DNA of 64,000 nucleotides, taken from assembly GCF_014897315.1 (NCBI RefSeq), contig NZ_JABUYL010000015.1:1-64000 (forward strand), read 5' to 3'. Positions 8,591 through 17,758 of the stretch are shown here, piece after piece. Below the pieces are notes generated by a model. The model was not told the DNA's origin. It saw only the letters and a program-made list of their open reading frames with translations, and did no database searches. Source of the DNA: Proteus sp. FME41. Lineage in GTDB: Bacteria; Pseudomonadota; Gammaproteobacteria; Enterobacterales; Enterobacteriaceae. Position 1 is the stretch's first letter, and each line of letters opens with the position of its first letter. The position numbers and the translations under genes were made by a program.

Positions 8591-9087
8591 TTTTAATTAA
8601 GTCCTTTTCTGCTTAGCAGTTTATATAATTGCAGATCAATTCGAGCAGAAGAATAACAGTGCTTATCTATTGGTGCAATATAAGCATTTTATGAGATAAA
8701 TATTATATCAATATCTCTTTTTTTCTTTTTTCAGCATAAGTGTATTATTTTTTTCCTCTTAATCGGATATGATAAAAATGAAATAATATATTTAACTTAC
8801 TTAAAATTAAGAGAATTAATTGATAAGTTAATCGTGAAAAGATAAATTTAATTGACATAAATATAATATAAATAACTTGATTGTACTTACTTTAAGTGTG
8901 AGCAAGGCTACTTTGTATTTATTTAGAATAATATCAAAAGAACATTGTATTTAGATGTGGTTTCTATTTGTTTAATTCTGACAAGTTTTATATTTTTGAT
9001 ATTTATTGCTTAATGGTAAATAAATAGCGATGCTTAAAACACCGCTATTCAGATTAAACTGAAAGTAGATAAAACGATATCAAAGCG
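8591..9087. other. AT-rich intergenic region, loiP to ugpC
   Basis: About 500 bases without a credible gene, visibly richer in A/T than its surroundings. It contains the loiP promoter near its left end and a hairpin with arms AATAGCG and CGCTATT (9023-9049) at its right end, which is a plausible terminator for ugpC. Nothing else is recognised. Confidence 0.6.
9023..9052 (-). terminator. Probable terminator of the ugp operon
   Basis: Inverted repeat AATAGCG (9023-9029) and CGCTATT (9043-9049), followed on the minus strand by TATTTACC. The T run is weak. It lies 35 bases downstream of the ugpC stop. Confidence 0.5.
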
Positions 9088-10188
9088 TTATGAAACCATT
9101 AATTCACTGATAAGCATAAAAGGGCGGCTAATACGTTTTCCTGTTTTATTATCAAAAAAGTGCAGGTTTTCTGGATGAATGGTAAGACCTATTTTATTGC
9201 CAGTTTTTACACCATGATCGTTCGGTGCTCGAATAACAAGAGATTGTTTTTGTTTATCACGGGTCGTGGCATAAATTAAAACATCAGCACCGAGAGCTTC
9301 GATAAATTCAACATCAACATGAAAAAGAGGATGTTGATGGCTAATAATTAAATGTTCAGGACGTAAACCTAATTTTATGACTTGATAAGGGAAATGCTGA
9401 GATGAAATAGCAATGTGCCCATCAGCAACTTCAATCACACCATGATTAATTGGAGTATCTAAGATATTCATTGCTGGAGAGCCCATAAATGTCGCCACAA
9501 ACACGGAGGCTGGGCTTTTATAAATATCTAAAGGCGTGCCTACTTGCTCTATATTTCCTTGATTTAAAACCACCAGCTTATCGGCTAATGTCATCGCTTC
9601 TACTTGATCGTGTGTTACATAAATAGAGGTTGTGGCGAGTTTTCGCTGTAATTTTTTGATCTCCAGACGCATCTGAACACGTAATTTAGCATCAAGGTTA
9701 GAAAGCGGTTCATCAAATAAAAAGACTTTAGGATCACGAACGATGGCTCTTCCCATCGCGACACGTTGGCGTTGTCCACCTGAAAGCTCTTTGGGTTTTC
9801 TATCAAGTAAATGACTGATTTCCAGCATGTGAGCTGCATTGGTGACAAGCTCTTCTATTTTTGCTTTTGGTGTTTTTCGATTACGTAATCCATAGGCCAT
9901 GTTGTTATAAACCGACATATGTGGATAAAGGGCATAATTTTGAAATACCATCGCAATATCACGTTCACTGGGTTCATGCTCATTAACCCGCAAATTATCA
10001 ATAAATAAATCACCTTGTGTAATGGTTTCTAACCCTGCAATCATTCGCAGTAAAGTGGATTTTCCACAGCCACTGGGGCCCACTAATACCACCATTTCAC
10101 CTTGCTCAATAGAAAGATTTAATGTTGAAATAGCTTGATGACCATTTGGATAACACTTTTCTAAATTTGTGAGAGTGACGGTTGTCAT
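9088..10188 (-). CDS. ugpC: sn-Glycerol-3-phosphate ABC transporter ATPase UgpC
   Basis: ATPase energising uptake of sn-glycerol-3-phosphate and glycerophosphodiesters. Walker A GPSGCGKS is at 37-44, signature LSGGQRQR and Walker B FLFDEPLSNLD follow, and the C-terminal third is the OB-like regulatory domain of MalK/UgpC proteins. The start MTTVTLTNL at 10188 is chosen because GGAG lies 8 bases upstream; an upstream in-frame start would overlap ugpE. Length is 366 residues. It is the last gene of the ugpBAEC run. Confidence 0.94.
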   Translation of the reverse strand: MTTVTLTNLEKCYPNGHQAISTLNLSIEQGEMVVLVGPSGCGKSTLLRMIAGLETITQGDLFIDNLRVNEHEPSERDIAMVFQNYALYPHMSVYNNMAYGLRNRKTPKAKIEELVTNAAHMLEISHLLDRKPKELSGGQRQRVAMGRAIVRDPKVFLFDEPLSNLDAKLRVQMRLEIKKLQRKLATTSIYVTHDQVEAMTLADKLVVLNQGNIEQVGTPLDIYKSPASVFVATFMGSPAMNILDTPINHGVIEVADGHIAISSQHFPYQVIKLGLRPEHLIISHQHPLFHVDVEFIEALGADVLIYATTRDKQKQSLVIRAPNDHGVKTGNKIGLTIHPENLHFFDNKTGKRISRPFMLISELMVS

Positions 10189-10189
10189 G

Positions 10190-11038
10190 TTATTTCTCCG
10201 TATCAATAAAGCCTTTTATAAAGGCTCTTTGCATTAGAATGACGATAAATACTGGGGGCAACATTGCAATTAAGGTGGTTGCCATGATCTTATTCCATTC
10301 AACGACACCATCAGAAACCGCAACCATCTGTTTTATGCCCATCACAATGGTGTAGTAGTGAGTGTCTGTAGTGATCAGCATTGGCCAAAGATATTGGTTC
10401 CAACCATAAATAAATGTAATAACAAACAGGGCGGCAATATTGGTGCGTGATAATGGAAGCAAAATGGTGAAAAAGAATCTTATTGGCCCCGCGCCATCAA
10501 TTTTGGCAGCTTCAATAAGCTCAGGGGTGATAGTAAGAAAAAATTGGCGAAATAAAAAAGTTGCGGTAGCGCTGGCAATTAGTGGGATGGTTAATCCTGC
10601 ATAAGAGTTCAACATATTAAGGTTAGTGACAACCTCAAATGTCGGCATAATGCGAACCTCGACGGGCAGCATTAGCGTAAAAAAGATAGTCCAAAAGGCA
10701 AGCATACGACCGGGAAAACGAAAGAATACAACCGCATAGGCCGATAAAATTGAAATTACTAATTTACCGAGGGTGATTACTGAGGCCATAATTAATGAAT
10801 TCAACAACATACTGTTAATTGAAATCGCACTATTTTGTGTAGTACCTGCTTGTGAAAATATCGATTTGAAAATATTGAAGCCTTCTGTACCAAACCAAAG
10901 GGGCGAACCTGTAGCAAACGCGGTATTTTGATGTGTTGTCGCCACAAGCGCTATCCACACGGGGAATGCTACCGAAAGTAAGCCAACAATAAGAATAAAG
11001 TGGCAAAAAGCATGAAATAAAGGTCTGCGTTCAACCAT
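10190..11038 (-). CDS. ugpE: sn-Glycerol-3-phosphate permease UgpE
   Basis: Inner-membrane permease subunit, 282 residues with six hydrophobic segments. The EAA loop ELIEAAKIDGAGPIRFFFTILLPLS, which contacts UgpC, is clear. Segments such as FFTLMLPVEVRIMPTFEV and FVITFIYGWNQYLWP match E. coli UgpE. Its ATG overlaps the ugpA stop (ATGA). Confidence 0.95.
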   Translation of the reverse strand: MVERRPLFHAFCHFILIVGLLSVAFPVWIALVATTHQNTAFATGSPLWFGTEGFNIFKSIFSQAGTTQNSAISINSMLLNSLIMASVITLGKLVISILSAYAVVFFRFPGRMLAFWTIFFTLMLPVEVRIMPTFEVVTNLNMLNSYAGLTIPLIASATATFLFRQFFLTITPELIEAAKIDGAGPIRFFFTILLPLSRTNIAALFVITFIYGWNQYLWPMLITTDTHYYTIVMGIKQMVAVSDGVVEWNKIMATTLIAMLPPVFIVILMQRAFIKGFIDTEK

Positions 11039-11922
11039 CAGTAAGCCACCTTTTTCTCAACATAGCGAAATTGGATCACGGTTAATATCGCGACAATAAA
11101 CATCAAAATAACGGATTGTGCGGCAGAAGAGCCTAAATCCAATCCCACAAACCCATCGTTATAAACCTTATAAACCAGTGTTGATGTGCTACTTCCTGGG
11201 CCACCTTGTGTCATCGCATGAATAATGGCGAAAGTATCAAAGAAGGCATAAGCAAAATTAACCACGAGTAAGAAAAAGGTGGTAGGAGAAATTAAAGGAA
11301 AACTGATCGTTATAAAGCGCTTAATCGGACCACTACCATCAATAGCCGCTGCTTCTAATAGTGATTTAGGCACAGATTGTAAGGCGGCTAGGAAAAACAA
11401 AAAGTTATAGCTCACTTGTTTCCATGTCGCGGTTAAAATAACCATCCACATGGCGTGATGCGTATTCAGTACAGGATCCCAATTAATGCCTATTTTTTTT
11501 AATTGTTGGCTTAATACGCCAATCGTGGGATCAAGCATAAATAACCAAAGAAAACCGGCGATAACGGGTGCAATAGCATAGGGCGAAATTAAGATAGTGC
11601 GGTAAAACAGCTTGCCTCGTAAAATTTGCTCGGCAATGCCTGCTAAAACAAGCGCAGATAACATAGAGAGAAAGACAACACCGGTGCTAAAAATTAACGT
11701 CGTGATTAAACTATCAAAATAGTAACGGTTACTAAATAAACGCTGATAATTTTCAAAGCCAACAAACTCTCGGCTAAGGCCAAACGCATCTTCTAATTGA
11801 AATGATTGGAAGAAAGCTTGCCCTGCAGGCCAAATAAAAAAGATAAGCGTGATAGCTAATTGAGGTAAAATTAACGCGAGAGGTAACCCTTTTTGTTTAA
11901 AATAAATGGATTGAGAAGCCAT
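11038..11922 (-). CDS. ugpA: sn-Glycerol-3-phosphate permease UgpA
   Basis: First permease subunit of the Ugp importer, 294 residues with six hydrophobic segments and the EAA loop LLEAAAIDGSGPIKRFITISFPLISP. The segment TQGGPGSSTSTLVYKVYNDGF is typical of UgpA. It lies 61 bases downstream of ugpB and overlaps ugpE by a base. Confidence 0.95.
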   Translation of the reverse strand: MASQSIYFKQKGLPLALILPQLAITLIFFIWPAGQAFFQSFQLEDAFGLSREFVGFENYQRLFSNRYYFDSLITTLIFSTGVVFLSMLSALVLAGIAEQILRGKLFYRTILISPYAIAPVIAGFLWLFMLDPTIGVLSQQLKKIGINWDPVLNTHHAMWMVILTATWKQVSYNFLFFLAALQSVPKSLLEAAAIDGSGPIKRFITISFPLISPTTFFLLVVNFAYAFFDTFAIIHAMTQGGPGSSTSTLVYKVYNDGFVGLDLGSSAAQSVILMFIVAILTVIQFRYVEKKVAY

Positions 11923-11983
11923 ACAGTATCCAGTAAATCGATAAAAGCAGAAGGCGAGCAGTTAGCTCGCCTAATAAAAGTGA

Positions 11984-13288
11984 TTATTGAGTACGTTCAA
12001 AGCGGCGCAATTGCTCATTTCCACGAATAACCGCACTATCTAACGCAGCTTGAGCACTCTGTTTTCCTGACCATACTTTTTCTAACTCTTCATCAACAAT
12101 TTCGCGTGTTTGCAAGAAATTACCGAAGCGTAATCCTTTTGAATTTGCAGTAGGTTCTGAGGTTGTCATTTGTAATATTGCAGTGTCAGCCCCTGGGTTT
12201 TGCTGATAAAAGTCTTGTTGTTGTGTTAACGCATAGGCAGCTTTAGTGACAGGGAGATACCCAGTTGATTGGTGCCAATCAGCTTGCACCTCAGGGCTTG
12301 AAAGATAGGTGAAGAATTTTGCTACACCGTTATATTCTGCGTCAGGGCGTCCTGACATAACCCATAACGATGCGCCGCCAATAATGGTATTGGCCGGTTT
12401 TTGCACAAGGGTATCGTCATAAGGTAATTGGCTAACACCAATATCAATTCCTTTCATATTCTCTTTTATGCCTGCAAAACCAGCTGATGACTCCATCACC
12501 ATAGCGCACTCTTGAGTATAAAATAGAGGCATAGAGTCGGACTGGCGTCCGCCATATTTGAAAATGCCCGATTTAGACCAATCTGCCATTTGTTGAATAT
12601 GCGCAACGAAAGGGGCTTTATTAAATAGGAATGTAGTATCAAAACCATCAAACCCATTATTTTGGGTCGCGATAGGTAAATTATTACGCGCCCCAAAGTT
12701 TTCGATTTGTGTCCATGATTGCCATGTGGTGGTAAAGCCACATTTCACACCTGAGTCGAGTAATTTTTGAGACACAACGTCCATCTCTTTCCATGTTTTA
12801 GGCGGTTGAGCTATGCCTGCTTTTTTAAACAGAGCCTTGTTGTAATAAAGCACGGGTGTTGAGCTATTAAAGGGCAATGACATCATTTTGCCATCGCTGG
12901 TGGTGTAATAGCCTGTGACTGTCGATAGATAACTATTAGGATCAAAAGGCTCGTTGGTTTTTTCCATTAATTGATAAACTGGGAAAACGGCTTTTTTAGC
13001 GCCCATCATGCTGGCGGTGCCTACTTCAAAGACTTGCACAATAGCGGGTTGGTTTTTGGCTCTAAATGAGGCGACCGCACTGGTCATGGTTTCAGCATAA
13101 GTGCCTTTATAAACAGGTTTTATCTCATATTCAGATTGGCTTGCATTAAAATCAGCCGCGATTTGATTAACTTTTTGACCAAGCGCACCGCCCATAGCGT
13201 GCCACCATTCAATTTGTGTTTTTGCGTATGTTGGTGAAGCAAAGAGTGTCATCGCAACAGCAAGGCCTGTTATTGATTTTATCGACAT
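11984..13288 (-). CDS. ugpB: sn-Glycerol-3-phosphate periplasmic binding protein UgpB
   Basis: Periplasmic receptor of the Ugp system, 434 residues with an N-terminal signal peptide cleaved near SPTYAKT, followed by the conserved EWWHAMGG start of the mature protein. Sequence such as TVTGYYTTSDGKMMSLPFNSSTPVLYYNK matches E. coli UgpB and includes ligand-pocket residues. It heads the minus-strand ugpBAEC run, and a Pho box lies 69-86 bases upstream. Confidence 0.95.
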   Translation of the reverse strand: MSIKSITGLAVAMTLFASPTYAKTQIEWWHAMGGALGQKVNQIAADFNASQSEYEIKPVYKGTYAETMTSAVASFRAKNQPAIVQVFEVGTASMMGAKKAVFPVYQLMEKTNEPFDPNSYLSTVTGYYTTSDGKMMSLPFNSSTPVLYYNKALFKKAGIAQPPKTWKEMDVVSQKLLDSGVKCGFTTTWQSWTQIENFGARNNLPIATQNNGFDGFDTTFLFNKAPFVAHIQQMADWSKSGIFKYGGRQSDSMPLFYTQECAMVMESSAGFAGIKENMKGIDIGVSQLPYDDTLVQKPANTIIGGASLWVMSGRPDAEYNGVAKFFTYLSSPEVQADWHQSTGYLPVTKAAYALTQQQDFYQQNPGADTAILQMTTSEPTANSKGLRFGNFLQTREIVDEELEKVWSGKQSAQAALDSAVIRGNEQLRRFERTQ

Positions 13289-13356
13289 GCAGTATTTCCT
13301 TTTAAATCGAGAGTTAAAGGTGCAATCTAGTTTGCGAATTACCCTAAATGTTATTT

Positions 13357-13374
13357 ATGACAAAAGGGTGACAA
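13357..13374 (-). promoter_or_regulatory. Pho box upstream of ugpB
   Basis: On the minus strand TTGTCAC and TTGTCAT repeat with an 11-base period (13374-13368 and 13363-13357), the arrangement bound by PhoB. The position upstream of ugpB fits phosphate-starvation induction, as known for E. coli ugp. Confidence 0.75.
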
Positions 13375-13401
13375 TTAAATGAAGAGTTCTTGATGGTGTG
13401 A

Positions 13402-13432
13402 CTGTCAAATTGCTGTCATAAAGGGTTGTCAT
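13402..13432 (+). promoter_or_regulatory. Pho box upstream of ugpQ
   Basis: CTGTCAA (13402-13408) and CTGTCAT (13413-13419) have the 11-base period of a Pho box; a third half site TTGTCAT lies at 13426-13432. It faces the divergent ugpQ, 31 bases before its start codon. Confidence 0.8.
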
Positions 13433-13462
13433 GATGTCGGCACAAATGAAAAGGAGAGAGAA

Positions 13463-14182
13463 ATGAAGATAGCTGCTCACCGAGGTTTTTCTGGAAAAGC
13501 CCCTGAAAATACGTTAGCTGCGTTTAAAATGGCGATTGATTTCGGGTGCGAATGGATTGAGACGGATGTGCAATTAACAGCAGATCATGTTCCTGTGCTT
13601 ATTCATGATAAGACGGTTAACCGTTGTACTAATGGTCAAGGTGCTGTGCGTTTTCATACCTTGGACGATTTACATCGTCTTGATGCTGGAAGTTGGTTTA
13701 GTTCGCTTTATCAAGGTGAGAAAATACCCTCTTTAAGGCAAGGCTTGCAGTTAATTAAGCGTTCAGGCACAAAGCTTAATATTGAGCTAAAAACATGGCC
13801 AGACGATGATATTGAACGTTTGTGCTTAGCGGTATCTGACATGATAAAAAGTGCAGATATTCCGAATGAACAAATTTTATTTTCTGCTTTTGATACTCAA
13901 GCATTAATCGTGATGAAACGGTATCTGCCTTTTATTCGAAGAGGCCAGTTATGGGATGAAATTCCTGACAATGCATTAGAAACACTGAAAATAATTGATG
14001 GCTTTAGTGTGCATTGTAATTATCAATATCTGACTCAAGCCCAAGCCCAAATGTTAAAACAAGCGGGTTATGAAATTTATTGTTATACCCCTAATGATCC
14101 CAAAGAAGTTGAACATTTCGACGAATGGGGTGTTGATATGTTAATTACAGATATGCCCAATGTATACCAAACAACGAAATAA
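13463..14182 (+). CDS. ugpQ: Glycerophosphodiester phosphodiesterase UgpQ
   Basis: Cytoplasmic enzyme hydrolysing glycerophosphodiesters brought in by Ugp to sn-glycerol-3-phosphate plus an alcohol. The 239-residue GDPD-type TIM barrel shows HRGFSGKAPENTLAAF with the catalytic His-Arg, then E.DVQLT and IHDKTVNRCTNG with the metal ligands and second catalytic His. AAGGAGAG precedes the ATG. In E. coli ugpQ is the last gene of ugpBAECQ; here it is divergent with its own Pho box. Confidence 0.95.
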   Translation: MKIAAHRGFSGKAPENTLAAFKMAIDFGCEWIETDVQLTADHVPVLIHDKTVNRCTNGQGAVRFHTLDDLHRLDAGSWFSSLYQGEKIPSLRQGLQLIKRSGTKLNIELKTWPDDDIERLCLAVSDMIKSADIPNEQILFSAFDTQALIVMKRYLPFIRRGQLWDEIPDNALETLKIIDGFSVHCNYQYLTQAQAQMLKQAGYEIYCYTPNDPKEVEHFDEWGVDMLITDMPNVYQTTK

Positions 14183-14502
14183 AAACCACCTAACGATCTT
14201 GCCTACTTAATTTGAATAAGGCGTTATTAATTTTTTTTGATTACGCCTTTCACTCCCTTTCTCATTCTATTTGTAGAAATAAAATACGAGAAATATTGAG
14301 TAATAGATGTTTTATTTACATTCTCTGCTATTATCCTGCGCAATTAATGAATAGATAATGTTCAATGCAATATTGTTGATTTCATTAAATGATAAACCAA
14401 AGAAAACCGTAATCGAATATGACAGCCAAATTGACATAACCTCTGAGAGTAGAAATTCGTTATTTCTACTTTAATTGTCCATAATATGATTGAGAGTGAA
14501 AT
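14183..14502. other. ugpQ-carbamate kinase intergenic region
   Basis: A 320-base gap. An inverted repeat AAGGCGT (14218-14224) and ACGCCTT (14243-14249) with a T-rich loop may end ugpQ transcription. The remainder is AT-rich and should hold the carbamate kinase promoter; I see no distinct motif. Confidence 0.5.
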
Positions 14503-15450
14503 ATGAAAGAACTCGTTGTTGTTGCCATTGGAGGCAACAGTATTATTACAGACAATGCCAGCCAGTCTATCGCTCATCAAGAACAAGCAGTACAAGAGGT
14601 TGCCGCACATATTAGTGATATGGTGGCTGAAGGATATAATATTGTTTTGACCCATGGTAATGGGCCTCACGTCGGGCTAGATTTACGCCGTGCTGAAGTG
14701 GCACATGCACAAGAAGGTTTACCTTTAACGCCATTAGCTAACTGTGTTGCTGATACGCAAGGTGGAATTGGGTATTTGATACAACAAGCGTTAACCAATA
14801 AGCTTCGTGTTCAGCAAGGTAAACAAGCTGTCACTATTATCACGCAAGTTGAAGTGGATAAAAACGATCCTAATTTTGATTCTCCAACAAAGCCCATTGG
14901 GGCTTTTTTCTCTGAACAAGAGATGAAGCAATTAAAACAAGAAAACCCACAATGGCATTTTGTTGAAGACTCTGGTCGTGGTTATCGTCGCGTTGTTGCC
15001 TCTCCTATTCCACAACATGTTATTGAATCTAAGGCGATTAAATCACTGTCAGAATGTGGTTATGTCGTTATTGCAGTCGGCGGTGGTGGTATTCCTGTTA
15101 TCAAAAATGAGCGGGGAAATTATCAGAGTGTTGATGCTGTTATTGATAAAGACTTGTCGTCAACGCTGTTGGCAAAAGAATTACATGCAGATATTCTGAT
15201 TATCACAACCGGTGTTGAAAAAGTCTGTATTCATTTCGGTAAACCTGAACAAAAAGCATTGGGTGAAACCTCTGTTGAGAAAATGACACAATATATGCAT
15301 GAGGGGCATTTCCCTGCGGGCAGTATGCTTCCTAAAATTGAAGCGAGTCTGTCATTTTTAGCTGCGGGTGGAAAACGTGTGATTATCACCACGCCAGAAA
15401 AGCTGGCTTCAGCCTTAAACGGTGAAACAGGGACACATATTATTGCTTAA
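14503..15450 (+). CDS. Carbamate kinase (ArcC family)
   Basis: Catalyses reversible transfer of phosphate from carbamoyl phosphate to ADP, making ATP in arginine, agmatine or purine catabolism. The 315 residues have VVVAIGGNSI at the N-terminus, THGNGPHVG, the VADTQGGIGYLIQQAL segment, VVASPIPQ, VIAVGGGGIPV and VDAVIDKDLSS, all characteristic. No arcA/arcB or other catabolic genes adjoin it, so the pathway is not given by context. A strong terminator follows. ArcC and YqeA-type paralogs cannot be told apart here. Confidence 0.92.
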   Translation: MKELVVVAIGGNSIITDNASQSIAHQEQAVQEVAAHISDMVAEGYNIVLTHGNGPHVGLDLRRAEVAHAQEGLPLTPLANCVADTQGGIGYLIQQALTNKLRVQQGKQAVTIITQVEVDKNDPNFDSPTKPIGAFFSEQEMKQLKQENPQWHFVEDSGRGYRRVVASPIPQHVIESKAIKSLSECGYVVIAVGGGGIPVIKNERGNYQSVDAVIDKDLSSTLLAKELHADILIITTGVEKVCIHFGKPEQKALGETSVEKMTQYMHEGHFPAGSMLPKIEASLSFLAAGGKRVIITTPEKLASALNGETGTHIIA

Positions 15451-15486
15451 TTATCATGAAATAATGCATTCAGATAGTTAAAAACG

Positions 15487-15524
15487 ATAAGCGCCTTATT
15501 TGTAAAAGTAAGGCGCTTATTTTA
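15487..15524 (+). terminator. Intrinsic terminator of the carbamate kinase gene
   Basis: Perfect 12-base stem ATAAGCGCCTTA (15487-15498) with TAAGGCGCTTAT (15509-15520), 10-base loop, then TTTA. It sits between convergent genes and could serve both. Confidence 0.85.
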
Positions 15525-15543
15525 TATGGGGTTTATCTTGATT

Positions 15544-16734
15544 TTAAACAGAGTGATTGGCAGGATAGGCCTTTGCATAAGAGCGTGGATTTAATCGTGA
15601 AAATAATCCTATTGTTACAATCACTAAAATGGCATGAAATGCCCAAGCGTAAGTAAAGCTTCCATCAGGTTGGCGCAGCATTACCGCGACTAATGGCCCA
15701 AATGCGGCAATAATAAATCCACCCCCTTGCATTAATGCTGACAGTGCGCCCGCTTGAGCAGGAGCAGGAATATGATCGAGTGCTACAATCATCATCATTG
15801 AAAAACATCCGCCTAAGCCACAACCTAAGAAGATACTCCAAAGATAAGGTGCACTCATAGGAATTGTCATTATTGCGCCAAAACCGATAAATTGGCTTAT
15901 TAATGTCAGCATCAGCCAAAATCGGCGATCATGATTTTTAGCAGCCAAGAAGGGAATGATTAATGCTGCCGAGGCTTGAAAAAGAGAAAGAATAGCAACA
16001 AGAGAGCCACTTTGCGCACTTGGCATTCCCAACGATTGATAAAAAGGTGCCAACCATGTTACTACCGAAGCATACCCAGCATTAACACAGCCAAATCCTA
16101 AGATCAGTAACGCTGTTCTCGGGCGCCAAATGAGGGTATTTAGCGATATTTTATTGGCAGATGTGGCATTGTTTTTAATAGAAAAAAGAATAGCGATAAA
16201 GGCAAAGCTGGCTGGAAGTGCAAACCACGCCAAAGCGCTTTGCCAATGACCATTGGAGGCTGTAAGAATAGGTGATAATTGAGCACCTAGTGCGCCGCCA
16301 CCCATTAACATGGCGGAATACAAGCCCATCATAATCGGTGTTCGATGTCCAAACCATCCTTTAATAATACCGGGAAACACCGCTTGAATATAAGCGACAC
16401 TCAAACCGCAAAAGAGGGCCGTTAGTAATAACTGATGACCATCAGAAACATAAGCACGAGAGAAAGAGCCCATAAGAAGCATTAGCATTGCCACTAAAAG
16501 GCCTTTACGAACTTGAATGTAAGGCTGTAAAAAAGGAACAATTAACGCACCTATTCCCATTAAAAGCATGGGCAATAGCGTGAGTAATGAGACTTGGCTA
16601 TAACTCATCCCTGTTGAGGCAATAATATTGTCAATAACAGGGCCTGGGCCGGTTAAAAAAGGGCGTAAATTTATCCCGACTAAAATAATAGTGAGGATAA
16701 TCTGCCATGTTTTTTTTCGTGGTAAGGCAGCCAT
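15544..16734 (-). CDS. MFS transporter, CynX/NimT family
   Basis: A 396-residue twelve-segment MFS protein. The N-terminal GINLRPFLTGPGPVIDNI motif and the absence of the usual long loop motif place it near CynX (cyanate) and NimT/YeaN (2-nitroimidazole) transporters. The substrate is unknown. AGGGA lies 7 bases before the ATG. A perfect 11-base-arm palindrome 23 bases upstream of the start implies control by a regulator, but none is encoded next door (E. coli nimT has an adjacent AraC-type nimR). Confidence 0.85.
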   Translation of the reverse strand: MAALPRKKTWQIILTIILVGINLRPFLTGPGPVIDNIIASTGMSYSQVSLLTLLPMLLMGIGALIVPFLQPYIQVRKGLLVAMLMLLMGSFSRAYVSDGHQLLLTALFCGLSVAYIQAVFPGIIKGWFGHRTPIMMGLYSAMLMGGGALGAQLSPILTASNGHWQSALAWFALPASFAFIAILFSIKNNATSANKISLNTLIWRPRTALLILGFGCVNAGYASVVTWLAPFYQSLGMPSAQSGSLVAILSLFQASAALIIPFLAAKNHDRRFWLMLTLISQFIGFGAIMTIPMSAPYLWSIFLGCGLGGCFSMMMIVALDHIPAPAQAGALSALMQGGGFIIAAFGPLVAVMLRQPDGSFTYAWAFHAILVIVTIGLFSRLNPRSYAKAYPANHSV

Positions 16735-16756
16735 TGTAATTCCCTGATAAACATAA

Positions 16757-16781
16757 ATATTGTCTATTGTATAGACAATAT
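16757..16781. promoter_or_regulatory. Perfect palindromic operator upstream of the CynX/NimT-type gene
   Basis: Arms ATATTGTCTAT (16757-16767) and ATAGACAATAT (16771-16781) separated by TGT. The TTGTCTA core with a short spacer resembles sites bound by GntR-type regulators. It lies in the 5' leader or promoter of the transporter gene. Confidence 0.7.
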
Positions 16782-16874
16782 TTGTATAAACAAATGACAG
16801 ATATTTTATTTATGGGATATCATCTGGATAATAATCTTATTATTATCGATTTACTTGGTGAATCGCCTACCTGT

Positions 16875-17621
16875 TTAAGCCGTATATTTAAGTTTCCACT
16901 GTTTAATTTGGCTTTTAGGGTTAATTAATGTGAATTCATAGTGTTCAAAATGAGCAAGTACTTTTTTAAATTCAACCGTCGCTTTATCTAAATCCCATGA
17001 TTTAGGAAAATAAAAACCATCAAAAGGAATATTTTCTAATCTTACAATAAATTGATGAATAAATTCATCAAAGCCCGCATAAGTCAGTGCGATTTTACCT
17101 ATCCAGTCAATATGGAAAGTATTATTTTTCTGGCGCTGAAAGGTAATTTGATGATTTGTACACTCATCATGCCCTAATAAATAAAGACTAAAAGCTGGGA
17201 CTTCAGCTCTTTCTTCATCCTCATCGGTATCACTATTAATTTGAGGAGCAATATCAACATTAAATTGATGAGTAATAAAACTATCAAAATCGAATGGCGG
17301 TTTTCCTGTGCTGAGTAAAATACCTTGATCGTCAGACCAATAAGTTGAAGAGAGTGTACAGCAGTGATAATTATCCCAAACGATTTGATCTTGCCAGTGT
17401 GCTAGGCTGGTATATTCTTGTTCATCATCTGACTCATCTTCATCTATATCTGCACAATAATCTTCACCCTCACTTAAATAATAGTCAGTACTTCTAAGGT
17501 GGAGATCAAACCAAAGTTGCCCATGTTTATCTAATCGGCCAGACCAGACAAATTCTTTAATTGTATGAGGTTTAGGGTAAGCGCTATCAATAAATGTAAT
17601 GGTATGTGAAGGTGTTATCAT
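16875..17621 (-). CDS. Hypothetical acidic protein
   Basis: I do not recognise this 248-residue protein. It has no signal peptide or membrane segment and so should be cytoplasmic. It is strongly acidic, with Asp/Glu clusters near 55-68 (DIDEDESDDEQE) and 130-138 (DTDEDEE), and rich in aromatic residues (many Trp, Tyr and Phe). The ribosome site is weak. It stands alone between a transporter and a divergent SUKH-type gene. Its acidity and this neighbourhood would fit an immunity protein, but no motif supports that. Confidence 0.7.
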   Translation of the reverse strand: MITPSHTITFIDSAYPKPHTIKEFVWSGRLDKHGQLWFDLHLRSTDYYLSEGEDYCADIDEDESDDEQEYTSLAHWQDQIVWDNYHCCTLSSTYWSDDQGILLSTGKPPFDFDSFITHQFNVDIAPQINSDTDEDEERAEVPAFSLYLLGHDECTNHQITFQRQKNNTFHIDWIGKIALTYAGFDEFIHQFIVRLENIPFDGFYFPKSWDLDKATVEFKKVLAHFEHYEFTLINPKSQIKQWKLKYTA

Positions 17622-17758
17622 TATTATCGTCTTGTTGGTATCGCATTTTTATCACGTATCTAGAGTGATAGAAATTAGCAAAGTTATGATAAAAATAAGG
17701 TAAAGATAAAATACCATAAATTGAGCGATAAAATGGAAATCAAATCAGTGAGGATAGA

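Noticed and set aside
14362-14670. 102-codon minus-strand frame upstream of and over the carbamate kinase start
   Set aside because: It covers the conserved N-terminal coding region of the kinase on the other strand and has no recognisable features.
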